14,028 nucleotides of DNA from Dehalococcoidales bacterium (GTDB taxonomy: Bacteria > Chloroflexota > Dehalococcoidia > Dehalococcoidales > Fen-1064), in the NCBI GenBank assembly GCA_028713395.1, contig JAQTOJ010000022.1, forward strand, positions 1 through 14,028, given 5' to 3'. The translations under genes and the position numbers were made by a program. Below the pieces are notes generated by a model, which saw only the letters and a program-made list of their open reading frames with translations, searched no databases and was not told the origin of the DNA. This document shows, one piece after another, positions 1 to 7,693 of this stretch; position 1 is the first letter of the stretch, and each line of letters starts with the position of its first letter.

Positions 1-1
1 T

Positions 2-3000
2 GAAGTACGGTACCGCACGCTGTTTGAAAGCATGGTGGAGGGGTGCGCGCTTTGCCAGATGATCTATGATAAAAAAGGCCGACCGGTTGATTACCGCATA
101 TTGGACGCCAACCCCATGTTCGAAAAATACATAGGCATGAGGCTACGTAAAATAGCGGATAAGAATATCCGCAGTCTATTTCCCCATGCAAAGATGAAAA
201 TTATCCAGAGATTCGGGAAGGTTGTGCGCAGCGGCGAACCGGCGCATTTTGAAAATTACAGCCATGACCTGAAAAGATGGTTCGAAGTGAGGGCATATAA
301 AACCGACCCCGGTTATTTTGCCTTGTTGGTGATGGATATCCACGAACGTAAAGACACCGAGAGGAAGATTCACCAACTGGCCACAGCCGCACACCACGAG
401 CAAGAAAGGCTAAAGGCCCTGGTGAACAGCATTCCGGATGAAGTGTGGTTTGCCGATCTGCAAAAAACCTTCACATTGGCCAACGCGGCGGCTTTGAAGG
501 AATTCGGTAATTACGCTGAAGGCACGGGCATAGAATCGCTGGCCAACGGGTTGGAGGTATACCGTCCGGATGGCACCCCCAGGCCGGTGGACGAAGCCCC
601 GCCTTTACATGCTTTGAAGGGCGAGGTGATAAAGAACCAGATCGAAGTGGTGCGGACGCCGGGTCAACCGGCGCTGCGTTACCGGCAGGTGAGCGCCGCT
701 CCGGTAAAAGACGCCGGCGGGAAAATCATAGGGTCCGTATCCGTGGTCAGAGATATTACCGATACCAAAGAAATTGAAAAAGCCTTGCAAGCCAGCGAAG
801 CCAGATACCGGACGACACTGGAAAGTATTACCAATGCATTTGTCTCCATCGATAGGCAGTGGCGGTATACCTACGTGAACGATACCGCCTGTAAAATCCT
901 GTATAAGTCAAGAGAGCAATTACTGGGCAATGTGGTCTGGGAGGTATTTCCGGATTCACCCGCGGCTTTTAATGCGGCGCTACACAGGTCCATGAAAGAA
1001 AATACGGCGGTCAATTTCGAGGTATTTTATCCCCAGGTCAATACCTGGTACCAATGCCAGTGTTATCCATCGGAGCAGGGGTTGAGCGTATTTTTTTCCG
1101 ATATTACGGCCCGCAGAAAGGCGGACGAGGATCTAAAAGAAACGCAGAGGGTATTGGAGGAAGCGCAGCGTATAGCGCATATCGGTAGTTGGGAGTGGAA
1201 TGTGAGAACGGGCGACCTGCATTGGTCAAAAGAATTGTACGCGATATACGGCGCCGACCCGGATTCATTTACGCCGAGCATGGAGCAGTTCGCCGGATTC
1301 GTGCATCCGGAAGACCGTGAATATCTGAATGGAGTGATGGGGCAACTGATGTCCGGCGGGCAGGCGGCGAATCTGGATTTCCGCATCATCCTGCGGGATA
1401 AAACGGTGCGGCACGTACACGCCACCAGCGAAATCTCGCTGCGGGACGAGAACGGGACACCGGTGATTTATGTAGGCACAACGCAGGATATTACGGAACG
1501 CAAGAAGGTGGAGGAAGCGCTTAAGGAAGCCGAAGTCAAAGCGAGCGCGTTGATAAAATATGCGCCGACGGGGATATACGAGATAAACTTTCGCACAGAG
1601 CGTTTCTTAAACATAAACGATGCGATGACCACCCTTACCGGGTATACGAAGGAAGAGTTGTTTGCGCTCGGTCCGGCGGGGCTGCTGGATGAAGAAAGCA
1701 GAACTATTTTCGCGGACAGGGCCAAGCGGCAACTTGCGGGGGAAAAGCTTGATGAGACGGTAGAGTACCGGGTAAAGAAGAAAGACGGCACGATATTATT
1801 CGTCAATCTCAACGTGGCTTTTTCCAAGGTGAATCCGGGGACGGTCTTCGTGATCGGTCACGATATTACGGAACGCAAGCGGGCGGAAGAAACGCTGCAG
1901 GAAACGCGGGATTATCTGGATAACCTGCTGGGATATGCCAATGCCCCCATTATTGTCTGGAACCCGGCGTTCCGCATCACCCGTTTCAATCAGGCGTTCG
2001 AACGGCTGACGGGCAGGACGGCCGCCGAGGTTCTGGGCAGAAGTCTGGAATTCCTCTTCCCGGCATCAAGTCGCGAGCATTCCATGGAGCACATCCGCCG
2101 GGCGGCGCAAGGGGAGCGCATGGAAGTGGAAGAAATACCCATTTTACATAAAGACGGCACGGTTAGAATAGTGCTCTGGAATTCGGCGACGATATACGAT
2201 CCAGATAAAAAAACACCGAGAGCGACGATCGCTCAGGGACAGGATATCACGGCGCGTAAACAGACGGAAAACGAATTGAAAATCCTGAATCGTGAATTGC
2301 AGGTAATCAGTCAGACCAACCAGGCGATAGAGTGGGCGACCGATGAACTGGATTTCCTGAAACACGTTTGCAGCATCGTGTGCGAAGTCGCCGGCTATCG
2401 TATGGCATGGGTGGGCATGGTGGAACAAGATGAAGCTAAATCCATTAAGCCGGTAGCCTGGGGCGGGGCTGAGAATGGTTATCTGTCCAATGCCGCGATC
2501 ACCTGGGCAGACACACCGCGCGGGCGTGGGCCTTCCGGACTGGCGGTGCGTTCCGGTCTGCCCAAATTCTTTACGGATTTTCTGAGCGAACCGGCGGCGG
2601 AACCCTGGCGGGCGGCGGCGCTGGCCCGGGGTTACCGGTCAAGCATCTCCATTCCTTTGCTGGATGAGAATACGAGTGTCTTCGGGGTTTTTAGTCTGTA
2701 CGATGCCGAACCGAATGGTTTCACGGATTCCGAGGTCAGGCTTTTGCAGGAATTGGCGCTGGATATTTCGTTCGGAATCAGGGTTTTGAGAACACGAAAG
2801 GAACGCGCGGAATCAGAAGAAAAATTGAGACAGCGGACGAATGAGCTGGAAGCTTCCAACCGGGAAATCGAAGCCTTCAGTTATTCGGTTTCGCACGATT
2901 TACGGGCGCCGCTGCGCGCGCTCGATGGTTTCAGCCACATCGTGCTGGAAGATTACGGCCATAAACTTGATGATACCGCCAAGGATTACCTGAACCGCAT

Positions 3001-3538
3001 AAGAAAAGCCAGCCAGGATATGTCACAACTTATTGATGACATGCTGAAACTCTCCCGTATCACCCGGGCAGATTTGTATTTTGACGATGTCGATATCAGC
3101 GCCATAGCGCAATCGATCGCCGGAGAGTTGAGAGCGGCGCAGCCGGAGCGGCAGGCGGAATTTACCATCATGCCGCAGATGGTGGCGAATGTGGACCGGC
3201 AGCTTCTGACAATCGCGCTGCGAAATCTGCTGGATAATGCATGGAAGTTTACCAGCAAATGCCCGGTGACACGAATCGAGGTGGGATTTACGGAGCAAGG
3301 CGGGGAAAAGACTTATTACATCAAGGATAACGGCAGCGGGTTCGACATGGCTTATGCGGATAAGATTTTCCGGCCTTTTTCCCGTCTGCACTCGGAGAGG
3401 GAATTCGGCGGCACGGGCATCGGGTTGGCCATCGTGCAGCGGATTATCGACAGGCATGGCGGGAGAGTCTGGACGGAAGCCGCCAAGGGAGAAGGGGCGA
3501 CGTTTTACTTTATACTGAAGCGGCGGCTCGATATGTGA
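2..3538 (+). CDS. Multi-PAS/GAF sensor histidine kinase (5' end outside window)
   Basis: The frame is open from base 2 and reads EVRYRTLFES before the first ATG at 32, which is typical of the start of a PAS domain, so the true start is upstream and the gene is partial. Numbered from that ATG, six PAS/PAC units are visible at about 1-103, 126-241, 255-360, 380-488, 503-613 and 627-741. Most end in the usual DIT-[ED/A]-R-K PAC signature. A GAF domain follows (about 755-918), then a short coiled coil and a HisKA domain with phospho-acceptor His955 in SVSHDLRAPLRAL. The HATPase domain has its N box at Asn1069, G1 as DNGSGFD from Asp1099 and G2 as GGTGIGLAI from 1126. No membrane segment or receiver domain is present in the visible part, so it is probably a cytoplasmic sensor that phosphorylates a separate regulator. 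The HisKA type resembles bacteriophytochrome-like kinases. Its ligand and partner cannot be told. It is 307 bases from phoB and need not belong to the phosphate system. Confidence 0.93.
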   Translation, partial: EVRYRTLFESMVEGCALCQMIYDKKGRPVDYRILDANPMFEKYIGMRLRKIADKNIRSLFPHAKMKIIQRFGKVVRSGEPAHFENYSHDLKRWFEVRAYKTDPGYFALLVMDIHERKDTERKIHQLATAAHHEQERLKALVNSIPDEVWFADLQKTFTLANAAALKEFGNYAEGTGIESLANGLEVYRPDGTPRPVDEAPPLHALKGEVIKNQIEVVRTPGQPALRYRQVSAAPVKDAGGKIIGSVSVVRDITDTKEIEKALQASEARYRTTLESITNAFVSIDRQWRYTYVNDTACKILYKSREQLLGNVVWEVFPDSPAAFNAALHRSMKENTAVNFEVFYPQVNTWYQCQCYPSEQGLSVFFSDITARRKADEDLKETQRVLEEAQRIAHIGSWEWNVRTGDLHWSKELYAIYGADPDSFTPSMEQFAGFVHPEDREYLNGVMGQLMSGGQAANLDFRIILRDKTVRHVHATSEISLRDENGTPVIYVGTTQDITERKKVEEALKEAEVKASALIKYAPTGIYEINFRTERFLNINDAMTTLTGYTKEELFALGPAGLLDEESRTIFADRAKRQLAGEKLDETVEYRVKKKDGTILFVNLNVAFSKVNPGTVFVIGHDITERKRAEETLQETRDYLDNLLGYANAPIIVWNPAFRITRFNQAFERLTGRTAAEVLGRSLEFLFPASSREHSMEHIRRAAQGERMEVEEIPILHKDGTVRIVLWNSATIYDPDKKTPRATIAQGQDITARKQTENELKILNRELQVISQTNQAIEWATDELDFLKHVCSIVCEVAGYRMAWVGMVEQDEAKSIKPVAWGGAENGYLSNAAITWADTPRGRGPSGLAVRSGLPKFFTDFLSEPAAEPWRAAALARGYRSSISIPLLDENTSVFGVFSLYDAEPNGFTDSEVRLLQELALDISFGIRVLRTRKERAESEEKLRQRTNELEASNREIEAFSYSVSHDLRAPLRALDGFSHIVLEDYGHKLDDTAKDYLNRIRKASQDMSQLIDDMLKLSRITRADLYFDDVDISAIAQSIAGELRAAQPERQAEFTIMPQMVANVDRQLLTIALRNLLDNAWKFTSKCPVTRIEVGFTEQGGEKTYYIKDNGSGFDMAYADKIFRPFSRLHSEREFGGTGIGLAIVQRIIDRHGGRVWTEAAKGEGATFYFILKRRLDM

Positions 3539-3618
3539 GGTTAAGAATCAGCGCCACGGGACGGCTATGAAAGCGTGCAGAGGCAAGATGCCTGATGACA
3601 GCATGATAATGCCCCACT

Positions 3619-3702
3619 CCACCCTGGGGTGGCTGCTCCTGCGGATTCGCGATGGGAAAAGAAATAATTGACGGTGGGTTTCACCCACCCTACAGGGTAG
3701 GG
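3619..3702. repeat. Cluster of short GC-rich palindromes in the 3539-3845 gap
   Basis: The 307-base gap between the large kinase and phoB has no convincing gene. It contains three small inverted repeats: CCACCC/GGGTGG at 3619-3632, GGTGGGT-ttc-ACCCACC at 3673-3689, and CCCTAC-agg-GTAGGG at 3688-3702. The second and third share bases, so they could form alternative stems. The pattern resembles REP-type intergenic palindromes, and could also help end transcription of the upstream kinase, although no T-run follows. Only one copy of each is visible in this window, so a repeat family cannot be proven here. Confidence 0.45.
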
Positions 3703-3747
3703 AGGTGGTAACGGCGATAGACAGGTGTTCCCTAGCTACTAATTAGT

Positions 3748-3776
3748 CACGACCATGATATTGCTGACCACGACCA
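3748..3776. repeat. CACGACCA direct repeat, 21-bp spacing
   Basis: The octamer CACGACCA occurs at 3748-3755 and again at 3769-3776, a spacing of 21 bp, which is about two helical turns. It lies just upstream of the inverted repeat and promoter of phoB, so it could be a paired regulator site. The motif is short and the match could be chance. Confidence 0.25.
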
Positions 3777-3777
3777 A

Positions 3778-3806
3778 CCAAAATTGTGGAGAACCCACAA
3801 TTTTGG
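3778..3806. promoter_or_regulatory. Perfect 12-bp inverted repeat (possible operator) upstream of phoB
   Basis: CCAAAATTGTGG at 3778-3789 and its exact reverse complement CCACAATTTTGG at 3795-3806 flank a 5-base spacer (AGAAC). The right arm ends four bases before the -35 hexamer of the predicted phoB promoter. The position suits a dimeric regulator binding next to RNA polymerase. A terminator role is unlikely because no T-run follows. The regulator is unknown. Confidence 0.5.
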
Positions 3807-3809
3807 ATA

Positions 3810-3838
3810 TTGCCAGCCGCTGACATAACGTTTATACT
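3810..3838 (+). promoter_or_regulatory. Sigma70-type promoter of phoB-phoR
   Basis: A -35 hexamer TTGCCA (3810-3815) and a -10 hexamer TATACT (3833-3838) are separated by exactly 17 bases, close to the bacterial consensus. Only seven bases lie between the -10 and the ATG at 3846, so transcription should begin at or next to the start codon. No Shine-Dalgarno sequence precedes that ATG, which fits a leaderless mRNA. There is no Pho-box repeat here, unlike the arsC and pstS promoters. Confidence 0.6.
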
Positions 3839-3845
3839 AACGGCT

Positions 3846-4529
3846 ATGAACAAGATATTGGTGGTTGAAGACGACCGGAATTTACTGGAGACCATCAAAT
3901 ACAATCTGACCAAAGAAGGGTATGAGGCCTTAACCGCCGCCGACGGGGCGCTGGCGTTGGAAATAGCCCGCCGGGAAAAACCCGACCTGATGATACTGGA
4001 TGTGATGCTACCCGAGATCGACGGTTTTGAGGTCTGCCGGATTTTGCGGAAAGAGACAGATATGCCGATCATCATGTTGACGGCGCGGGTGGGTGAAACC
4101 GATAGAATCATGGGGTTAGATACCGGGGCGGACGATTATATGTCCAAGCCGTTCAGCATCAGGGAGTTGTTAGCGCGGATTCGCGCGCTCTTGAGGCGAG
4201 CACAGACCAAACCGGTTGCCGCTGAAGAAAAACCGTTGACGGCCGGAGATGTGAAAATAGATTTTAATCGTCATCTGGTCACGGTGGAAGGCAAACCGTT
4301 GGAACTGACCGCCAAGGAATACGACCTGCTGGTTTTCCTGGCGCAAAATACCGGCTATGTTTTCAGCCGGGAACAACTGCTGGAAAAGGTCTGGGGCTAT
4401 GATTTTGCCGGGGACACCCGCACCGTGGATGTGCATATCCGCTGGTTAAGACAAAAAATTGAGAAAGATGCCTCGAATCCCGTGCATATATTAACGGTGA
4501 GAGGCACGGGGTACAAGTTCGAAGGATGA
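3846..4529 (+). CDS. phoB: OmpR/PhoB-family response regulator (phosphate regulon)
   Basis: A 227-residue two-domain response regulator. The receiver domain (about 1-118) has the acidic pocket Glu8-Asp9-Asp10, phospho-acceptor Asp52 in LMILDVMLP, Thr79 and Lys101 (SKPF). The C-terminal winged-helix DNA-binding domain (about 130-226) has the typical ELTAKEYDLL and TVDVHIRWLRQKIE segments and ends GTGYKFEG. The frame extends upstream to an ATG at 3786, but that would add about 20 atypical residues and run back through the promoter. The start at 3846 gives the family-standard MNKILVVEDD. When phosphorylated by the kinase encoded next to it, it should bind the 11-bp repeats in front of arsC and pstS. 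The assignment as PhoB/PhoP rests on the linked phoR, pst and phoU genes; OmpR-family sequence alone does not settle it. Confidence 0.9.
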   Translation: MNKILVVEDDRNLLETIKYNLTKEGYEALTAADGALALEIARREKPDLMILDVMLPEIDGFEVCRILRKETDMPIIMLTARVGETDRIMGLDTGADDYMSKPFSIRELLARIRALLRRAQTKPVAAEEKPLTAGDVKIDFNRHLVTVEGKPLELTAKEYDLLVFLAQNTGYVFSREQLLEKVWGYDFAGDTRTVDVHIRWLRQKIEKDASNPVHILTVRGTGYKFEG

Positions 4530-4534
4530 TCAAT

Positions 4535-6283
4535 ATGCGTAAGATCCAGTGGCGGATCACGTTGCCTTTTATTGCCCTCATTGTGGTATGCATGGGGGTG
4601 ATGGGTATATATCTGGTCAATTTTGTTGACGACACCAAGACGGACGAGCTGCAGACGTATTTGGGAAACGAGGCATCTATCACGGCGGTAGCCAGCCTAC
4701 CTTCCTTTGCCGGGTCTCCCGGCGCGATCGATGCCCTGGCGAAGAGTCTGGGGCAAAAAATCAACGCCCGGGTGACGATCATCGCGGTGGACGGAACGGT
4801 GTTGGGCGATACCGATGAAAACCCCGCCGTGATGGAAAACCATGCCGACAGGCCGGAGGTGATCGCGGCGTTATCCACCGGTTACGGTGAGATCGTGCGT
4901 TACAGCGATACCCTGAAACAGGAAATGATGTATGTGGCGGTAAAGATCACCGATAACGGCGCAACGCTGGGGGTAGCCCGGCTGGCACTGCCGGTAACCA
5001 CCATAAACAAATCGGTCAATCATGTGACCGTGATTATTTTACTGGCGGTGGGAGTGACGATTTTTCTGGCGGGGTTTGCCGCCTGGCTGATAGCGCGGGT
5101 GACGACGCGCCCGATACGGGAAATCACACGAGCGGCACGGAAAATGGCCGCCGGGGATTTGAAACAGAACATATTGGTAAAGACGCGGGATGAATCCGGG
5201 GAACTGGCGCAGGCTTTCAACGAGATGGCGGGAAATGTGCGCAAACTGGTGGAGGGCATCTCTACCGAGCAAGCAAAACTAAGCACGGTGTTGACCAACA
5301 TGACCGACGGCGTGATCGTGACGGATAAGGACGGGGGCATCGTTCTTTTGAACCAGACGGCGCGCCAATTGTTCAATTTGCAGAATAAAGACGTCAACGG
5401 CAAAACCGTGATCGAAGCGACATTGGATCATGAAGTTGAGGAAACGATGCGGCGTTGCCTGTCAACCGGCAAACAGCAAAGTCTGCAGTTCGGGAACGCG
5501 CCCACGGGCAGCTATATCCGGGTCATTGCCATTCCCATCAGCGGGAAAATACTGAGCGGGTGTTTGCTGTTGTTCCAGGACCTCACTGAATTATTGAACC
5601 TGCAAACGATGCGCCGGGAACTGGTGGGGAATATTTCACATGACCTGCGCACGCCGATCGCCGGCATCAAAGTGATGGTAGAAACATTGCAGGACGGCGC
5701 CATCGATGATAAAAAGGCAGCCGCCGACTTTTTGAAAAGAATCGAAGCTGAGATCGACCGGTTGACGCAGATGGTGGCGGAGCTGACGGAGTTATCGCAC
5801 ATAGATGCCGGGGCGACGGATCTGAAAAGAGAACCGGCCAACCTGAACGAACTGGTAAACGATTCCATCAGCCAACTGCAGCCGCTGGCGGACAGGCAAC
5901 GGGTGACTTTCAAAACGGCACTTAATACCGACCTTCCCGCGGTGAAAATAGATAAAGAACGCCTGGCGCAAACGATCACCAATCTGATTCATAACGCTAT
6001 CAAATTCAACCGGATAGGCGGGAGTGTAACCGTGGCCACTACATCCGACGACCGGATGGTAAGTGTGGCAATTATGGATACGGGTATCGGCATCGCCCGC
6101 GAGGATTTGAGCCGGATCTTTGACAGGTTTTATAAAGTGGATAAATCACGCAGCAACCGAGGCAGCGGTCTCGGACTGGCGATTGCGAAACACACCATCG
6201 AATCCCACGGCGGGAGCATCCAAGTACAGAGCGAGGAGGGCAAAGGGTCTACCTTTACCTTCACCATACCCGTGAGTCATTAA
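4535..6283 (+). CDS. phoR: PhoR-type membrane sensor histidine kinase
   Basis: An ATG at 4526 overlaps the phoB stop (ATGA), but it has no ribosome site of its own. AAGGA at 4522-4526 sits eight bases before the ATG at 4535, which I prefer, giving 582 residues. From the preferred start the order is: membrane helix (about 7-29), extracytoplasmic sensor loop (about 32-162), second helix (about 164-189), HAMP (about 191-240), PAS (about 245-350), HisKA with His369 in NISHDLRTPIAG, and HATPase. The HATPase has an N box (NLIHNAIKF), G1 DTGIGI, F box FDRFYKVDKSR and G2 GSGLGLAI. All catalytic motifs are intact. The large external loop resembles Bacillus PhoR more than E. coli PhoR, which lacks one. 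It should phosphorylate the adjacent PhoB and be restrained by Pst-PhoU when phosphate is plentiful. Coupling to phoB suggests matched stoichiometry. Confidence 0.9.
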   Translation: MRKIQWRITLPFIALIVVCMGVMGIYLVNFVDDTKTDELQTYLGNEASITAVASLPSFAGSPGAIDALAKSLGQKINARVTIIAVDGTVLGDTDENPAVMENHADRPEVIAALSTGYGEIVRYSDTLKQEMMYVAVKITDNGATLGVARLALPVTTINKSVNHVTVIILLAVGVTIFLAGFAAWLIARVTTRPIREITRAARKMAAGDLKQNILVKTRDESGELAQAFNEMAGNVRKLVEGISTEQAKLSTVLTNMTDGVIVTDKDGGIVLLNQTARQLFNLQNKDVNGKTVIEATLDHEVEETMRRCLSTGKQQSLQFGNAPTGSYIRVIAIPISGKILSGCLLLFQDLTELLNLQTMRRELVGNISHDLRTPIAGIKVMVETLQDGAIDDKKAAADFLKRIEAEIDRLTQMVAELTELSHIDAGATDLKREPANLNELVNDSISQLQPLADRQRVTFKTALNTDLPAVKIDKERLAQTITNLIHNAIKFNRIGGSVTVATTSDDRMVSVAIMDTGIGIAREDLSRIFDRFYKVDKSRSNRGSGLGLAIAKHTIESHGGSIQVQSEEGKGSTFTFTIPVSH

Positions 6284-6285
6284 GA

Positions 6286-6326
6286 TTTAACATAGATTTA
6301 ACATTTCTTTAAAACGTTTTTAATCC
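6286..6326 (+). promoter_or_regulatory. Predicted Pho box of arsC (four 11-bp direct repeats)
   Basis: Four TTTAA-starting units begin at 6286, 6297, 6308 and 6319, exactly 11 bp apart: TTTAACAT, TTTAACAT, TTTAAAAC, TTTAATCC. Known PhoP/PhoB sites are direct repeats with an 11-bp period, and the Bacillus half-site (TTAACA-like) is very similar. The array starts two bases after the phoR stop codon. It ends eight bases before the -10 of arsC, where it would replace the -35. An almost identical arrangement precedes pstS. Confidence 0.75.
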
Positions 6327-6334
6327 GCCGGTCA

Positions 6335-6340
6335 CATACT
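6335..6340 (+). promoter_or_regulatory. -10 element of arsC promoter
   Basis: CATACT lies eight bases after the last Pho-box unit, the same distance as the pstS -10. Six bases separate it from the arsC ATG at 6347, so the transcript should start at the start codon. Confidence 0.55.
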
Positions 6341-6346
6341 GAAGCT

Positions 6347-6736
6347 ATGCTCAAAATTCTCTTTGTTTGTGTGCATAATTCCGGCCGCAGCCAGATGGCA
6401 AAGGCCTTCTTCAACAAACTGGCCGACGGCAAGGGAACCGCCGATTCCGCCGGAACCAAACCTGACACAAAGATCAACCCGATGATAATACGGGCGATGC
6501 AAGAAACCGGCATCGATATCAGTCACGAAACACCAAAACTACTGACGCTGGAATTGGCAGAGCAGTTCGACCGCATGATCACCATGGGGTGCGGGGTGGA
6601 GGAAACCTGCCCGGCACGTTTTCTGCCTACAGAAGACTGGGGTTTGCCGGACCCAGCCGGGCAACCGATAGAGGTGGTACGGCAAATACGTGACCAGGTG
6701 AGGGCGCGGGTAGAAAAGCTGGTCGCCGGACTATGA
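6347..6736 (+). CDS. arsC: Thioredoxin-type arsenate reductase / low-MW phosphatase-fold protein
   Basis: 129 residues of the low-molecular-weight tyrosine phosphatase fold. The N-terminal CX5R loop is Cys8-VHNSG-Arg14-Ser, and the catalytic aspartate is Asp102 in LPDPAG. Two further cysteines, Cys82 and Cys88, match the redox pair of the thioredoxin-linked ArsC of plasmid pI258 (Cys10, Cys82, Cys89). This supports arsenate reduction to arsenite over plain protein phosphatase activity, which needs only the first cysteine. No Shine-Dalgarno sequence is visible, and the predicted transcription start coincides with the ATG, so it is probably read from a leaderless mRNA. It has its own Pho box and lies between phoR and pstS. 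Arsenate enters cells through phosphate transporters, so co-induction with Pst would be protective. No arsR or arsenite exporter is seen in the window. Confidence 0.85.
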   Translation: MLKILFVCVHNSGRSQMAKAFFNKLADGKGTADSAGTKPDTKINPMIIRAMQETGIDISHETPKLLTLELAEQFDRMITMGCGVEETCPARFLPTEDWGLPDPAGQPIEVVRQIRDQVRARVEKLVAGL

Positions 6737-6777
6737 TTTTACCTGTTTTTAACATATCTTTAAACGGGGCTTAATCC
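6737..6777 (+). promoter_or_regulatory. Predicted Pho box of pstS1 (four 11-bp direct repeats)
   Basis: Units start at 6737 (TTTTACCT), 6748 (TTTAACAT), 6759 (TTTAAACG) and 6770 (CTTAATCC), again exactly 11 bp apart. They correspond unit by unit to the arsC array, including the divergent final unit TTAATCC. The array begins on the base after the arsC stop codon and ends eight bases before the -10. Confidence 0.75.
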
Positions 6778-6785
6778 TGGACTCC

Positions 6786-6791
6786 TATGAT
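6786..6791 (+). promoter_or_regulatory. -10 element of pstS1 promoter
   Basis: TATGAT starts 16 bases after the beginning of the last Pho-box unit, the same geometry as in arsC. Initiation near 6798 would leave a leader of about 23 bases holding a strong ribosome site, AGGAGA at 6811-6816, before the pstS1 ATG. Confidence 0.6.
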
Positions 6792-6820
6792 GATAATAGA
6801 AAAACAAGATAGGAGAAAAA

Positions 6821-7669
6821 ATGAACAAAACCAAGAAAATCACTTTCATTCTCGTGTCAACCCTGCTCTTGTTAACGGCGATACTGGCAGGTTGCACGCA
6901 GAAAACAACGACACCAACCGATACAAACACGACCTCGACGCTAGCCGGCACGATCACAGAATCCGGCTCGACAACCGTGCAACCCCTGGCCGAACAACTC
7001 GGTGAAGCTTTTTCAACGGTTTACCCCCAGGTGAAGGTAGTCATTCAGGGCGGCGGCACCGCCGTGGGTATCAAGGCGGCGACAGACGGCACGGTAGACA
7101 TCGGCGCGGCTTCCCGCGATCTGACCGATGCTGAAAAACCGGGGCTGGTGACAACTGTGATCGCGCGAGACGGCATCGCGATCATTGTCAACCCGGCGCA
7201 ATCCGTGGCCAATCTGACCAAACAACAGGTTATAGATATCTTCTCCGGCACGATAACCAACTGGAAAGAAGTGGGCGGGGCGGATAAAAAAATCACGGTG
7301 GTCTCCCGCGAGGAAGGATCGGGCACCCGCACGGCCTTTCAAGATTTAATCCTGGGAAAGACGGCGCAGATCGCGGCGACTGCCATCTTACAACCTTCCA
7401 ACGGGGCAATCAGAACCACGGTGGCAGGTGATCCCAGCGCCATTGCTTACTTATCCTGCGGATATGTAGATACATCAGTAAAAGTGGTCAATCTGGACGG
7501 CGTAGCCGGTACCGAAGCCAATGTGAAGAACGGTACCTACAAATATGTGCGGCCTTTACTCTTCATCACCAAAGGGCAACCCAGCGGTCTGGTGAAAAGC
7601 TTCCTGGATTTCTGCCTGAGCGACGCCGGGCAAAACATTGTCAGCATAGACTATATCCCGGTGAAATAG
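6821..7669 (+). CDS. pstS: Phosphate-binding lipoprotein PstS, copy 1
   Basis: 282 residues. A lipoprotein signal peptide (KTKK n-region, hydrophobic core, lipobox LAGC with Cys25) is followed by a Thr-rich linker to about residue 42, so the receptor should be tethered to the outer face of the membrane. Phosphate-binding segments of the PstS family are present: SGSTTVQP (48-55), QGGGTAVGI (76-84), ASRDL (97-101) and REEGSGTR (163-170). The start is fixed by a good AGGAGA ribosome site. It is the first gene of a pstSCAB-phoU run and is preceded by a Pho box, so it should be strongly induced in phosphate starvation. A hairpin after the stop may keep PstS levels above those of the permease. Confidence 0.95.
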   Translation: MNKTKKITFILVSTLLLLTAILAGCTQKTTTPTDTNTTSTLAGTITESGSTTVQPLAEQLGEAFSTVYPQVKVVIQGGGTAVGIKAATDGTVDIGAASRDLTDAEKPGLVTTVIARDGIAIIVNPAQSVANLTKQQVIDIFSGTITNWKEVGGADKKITVVSREEGSGTRTAFQDLILGKTAQIAATAILQPSNGAIRTTVAGDPSAIAYLSCGYVDTSVKVVNLDGVAGTEANVKNGTYKYVRPLLFITKGQPSGLVKSFLDFCLSDAGQNIVSIDYIPVK

Positions 7670-7693
7670 AAATAGTCCGGAAAAAAAGAATAA

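Noticed and set aside
3786..3845. Longer N-terminus for the response regulator beginning at ATG 3786
   Set aside because: It would translate through the inverted repeat and promoter and add atypical residues before the standard MNKILVVEDD start.
3743..4111. - strand frame of 122 codons across the phoB promoter
   Set aside because: Mostly antisense to the receiver domain, no recognisable motif and no ribosome site noted.
4363..5982. Several - strand frames of 120-170 codons opposite phoB and phoR
   Set aside because: They are opposite strongly conserved coding sequence, show no recognisable domain, and are low-complexity Ser/Arg/Thr-rich translations typical of antisense frames.
6787..7005. 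Small + strand frame of 72 codons beginning MMIIEKQDRR
   Set aside because: It lies in another frame over the pstS1 leader and signal peptide, and its start is inside the -10 element; it looks like a shadow.
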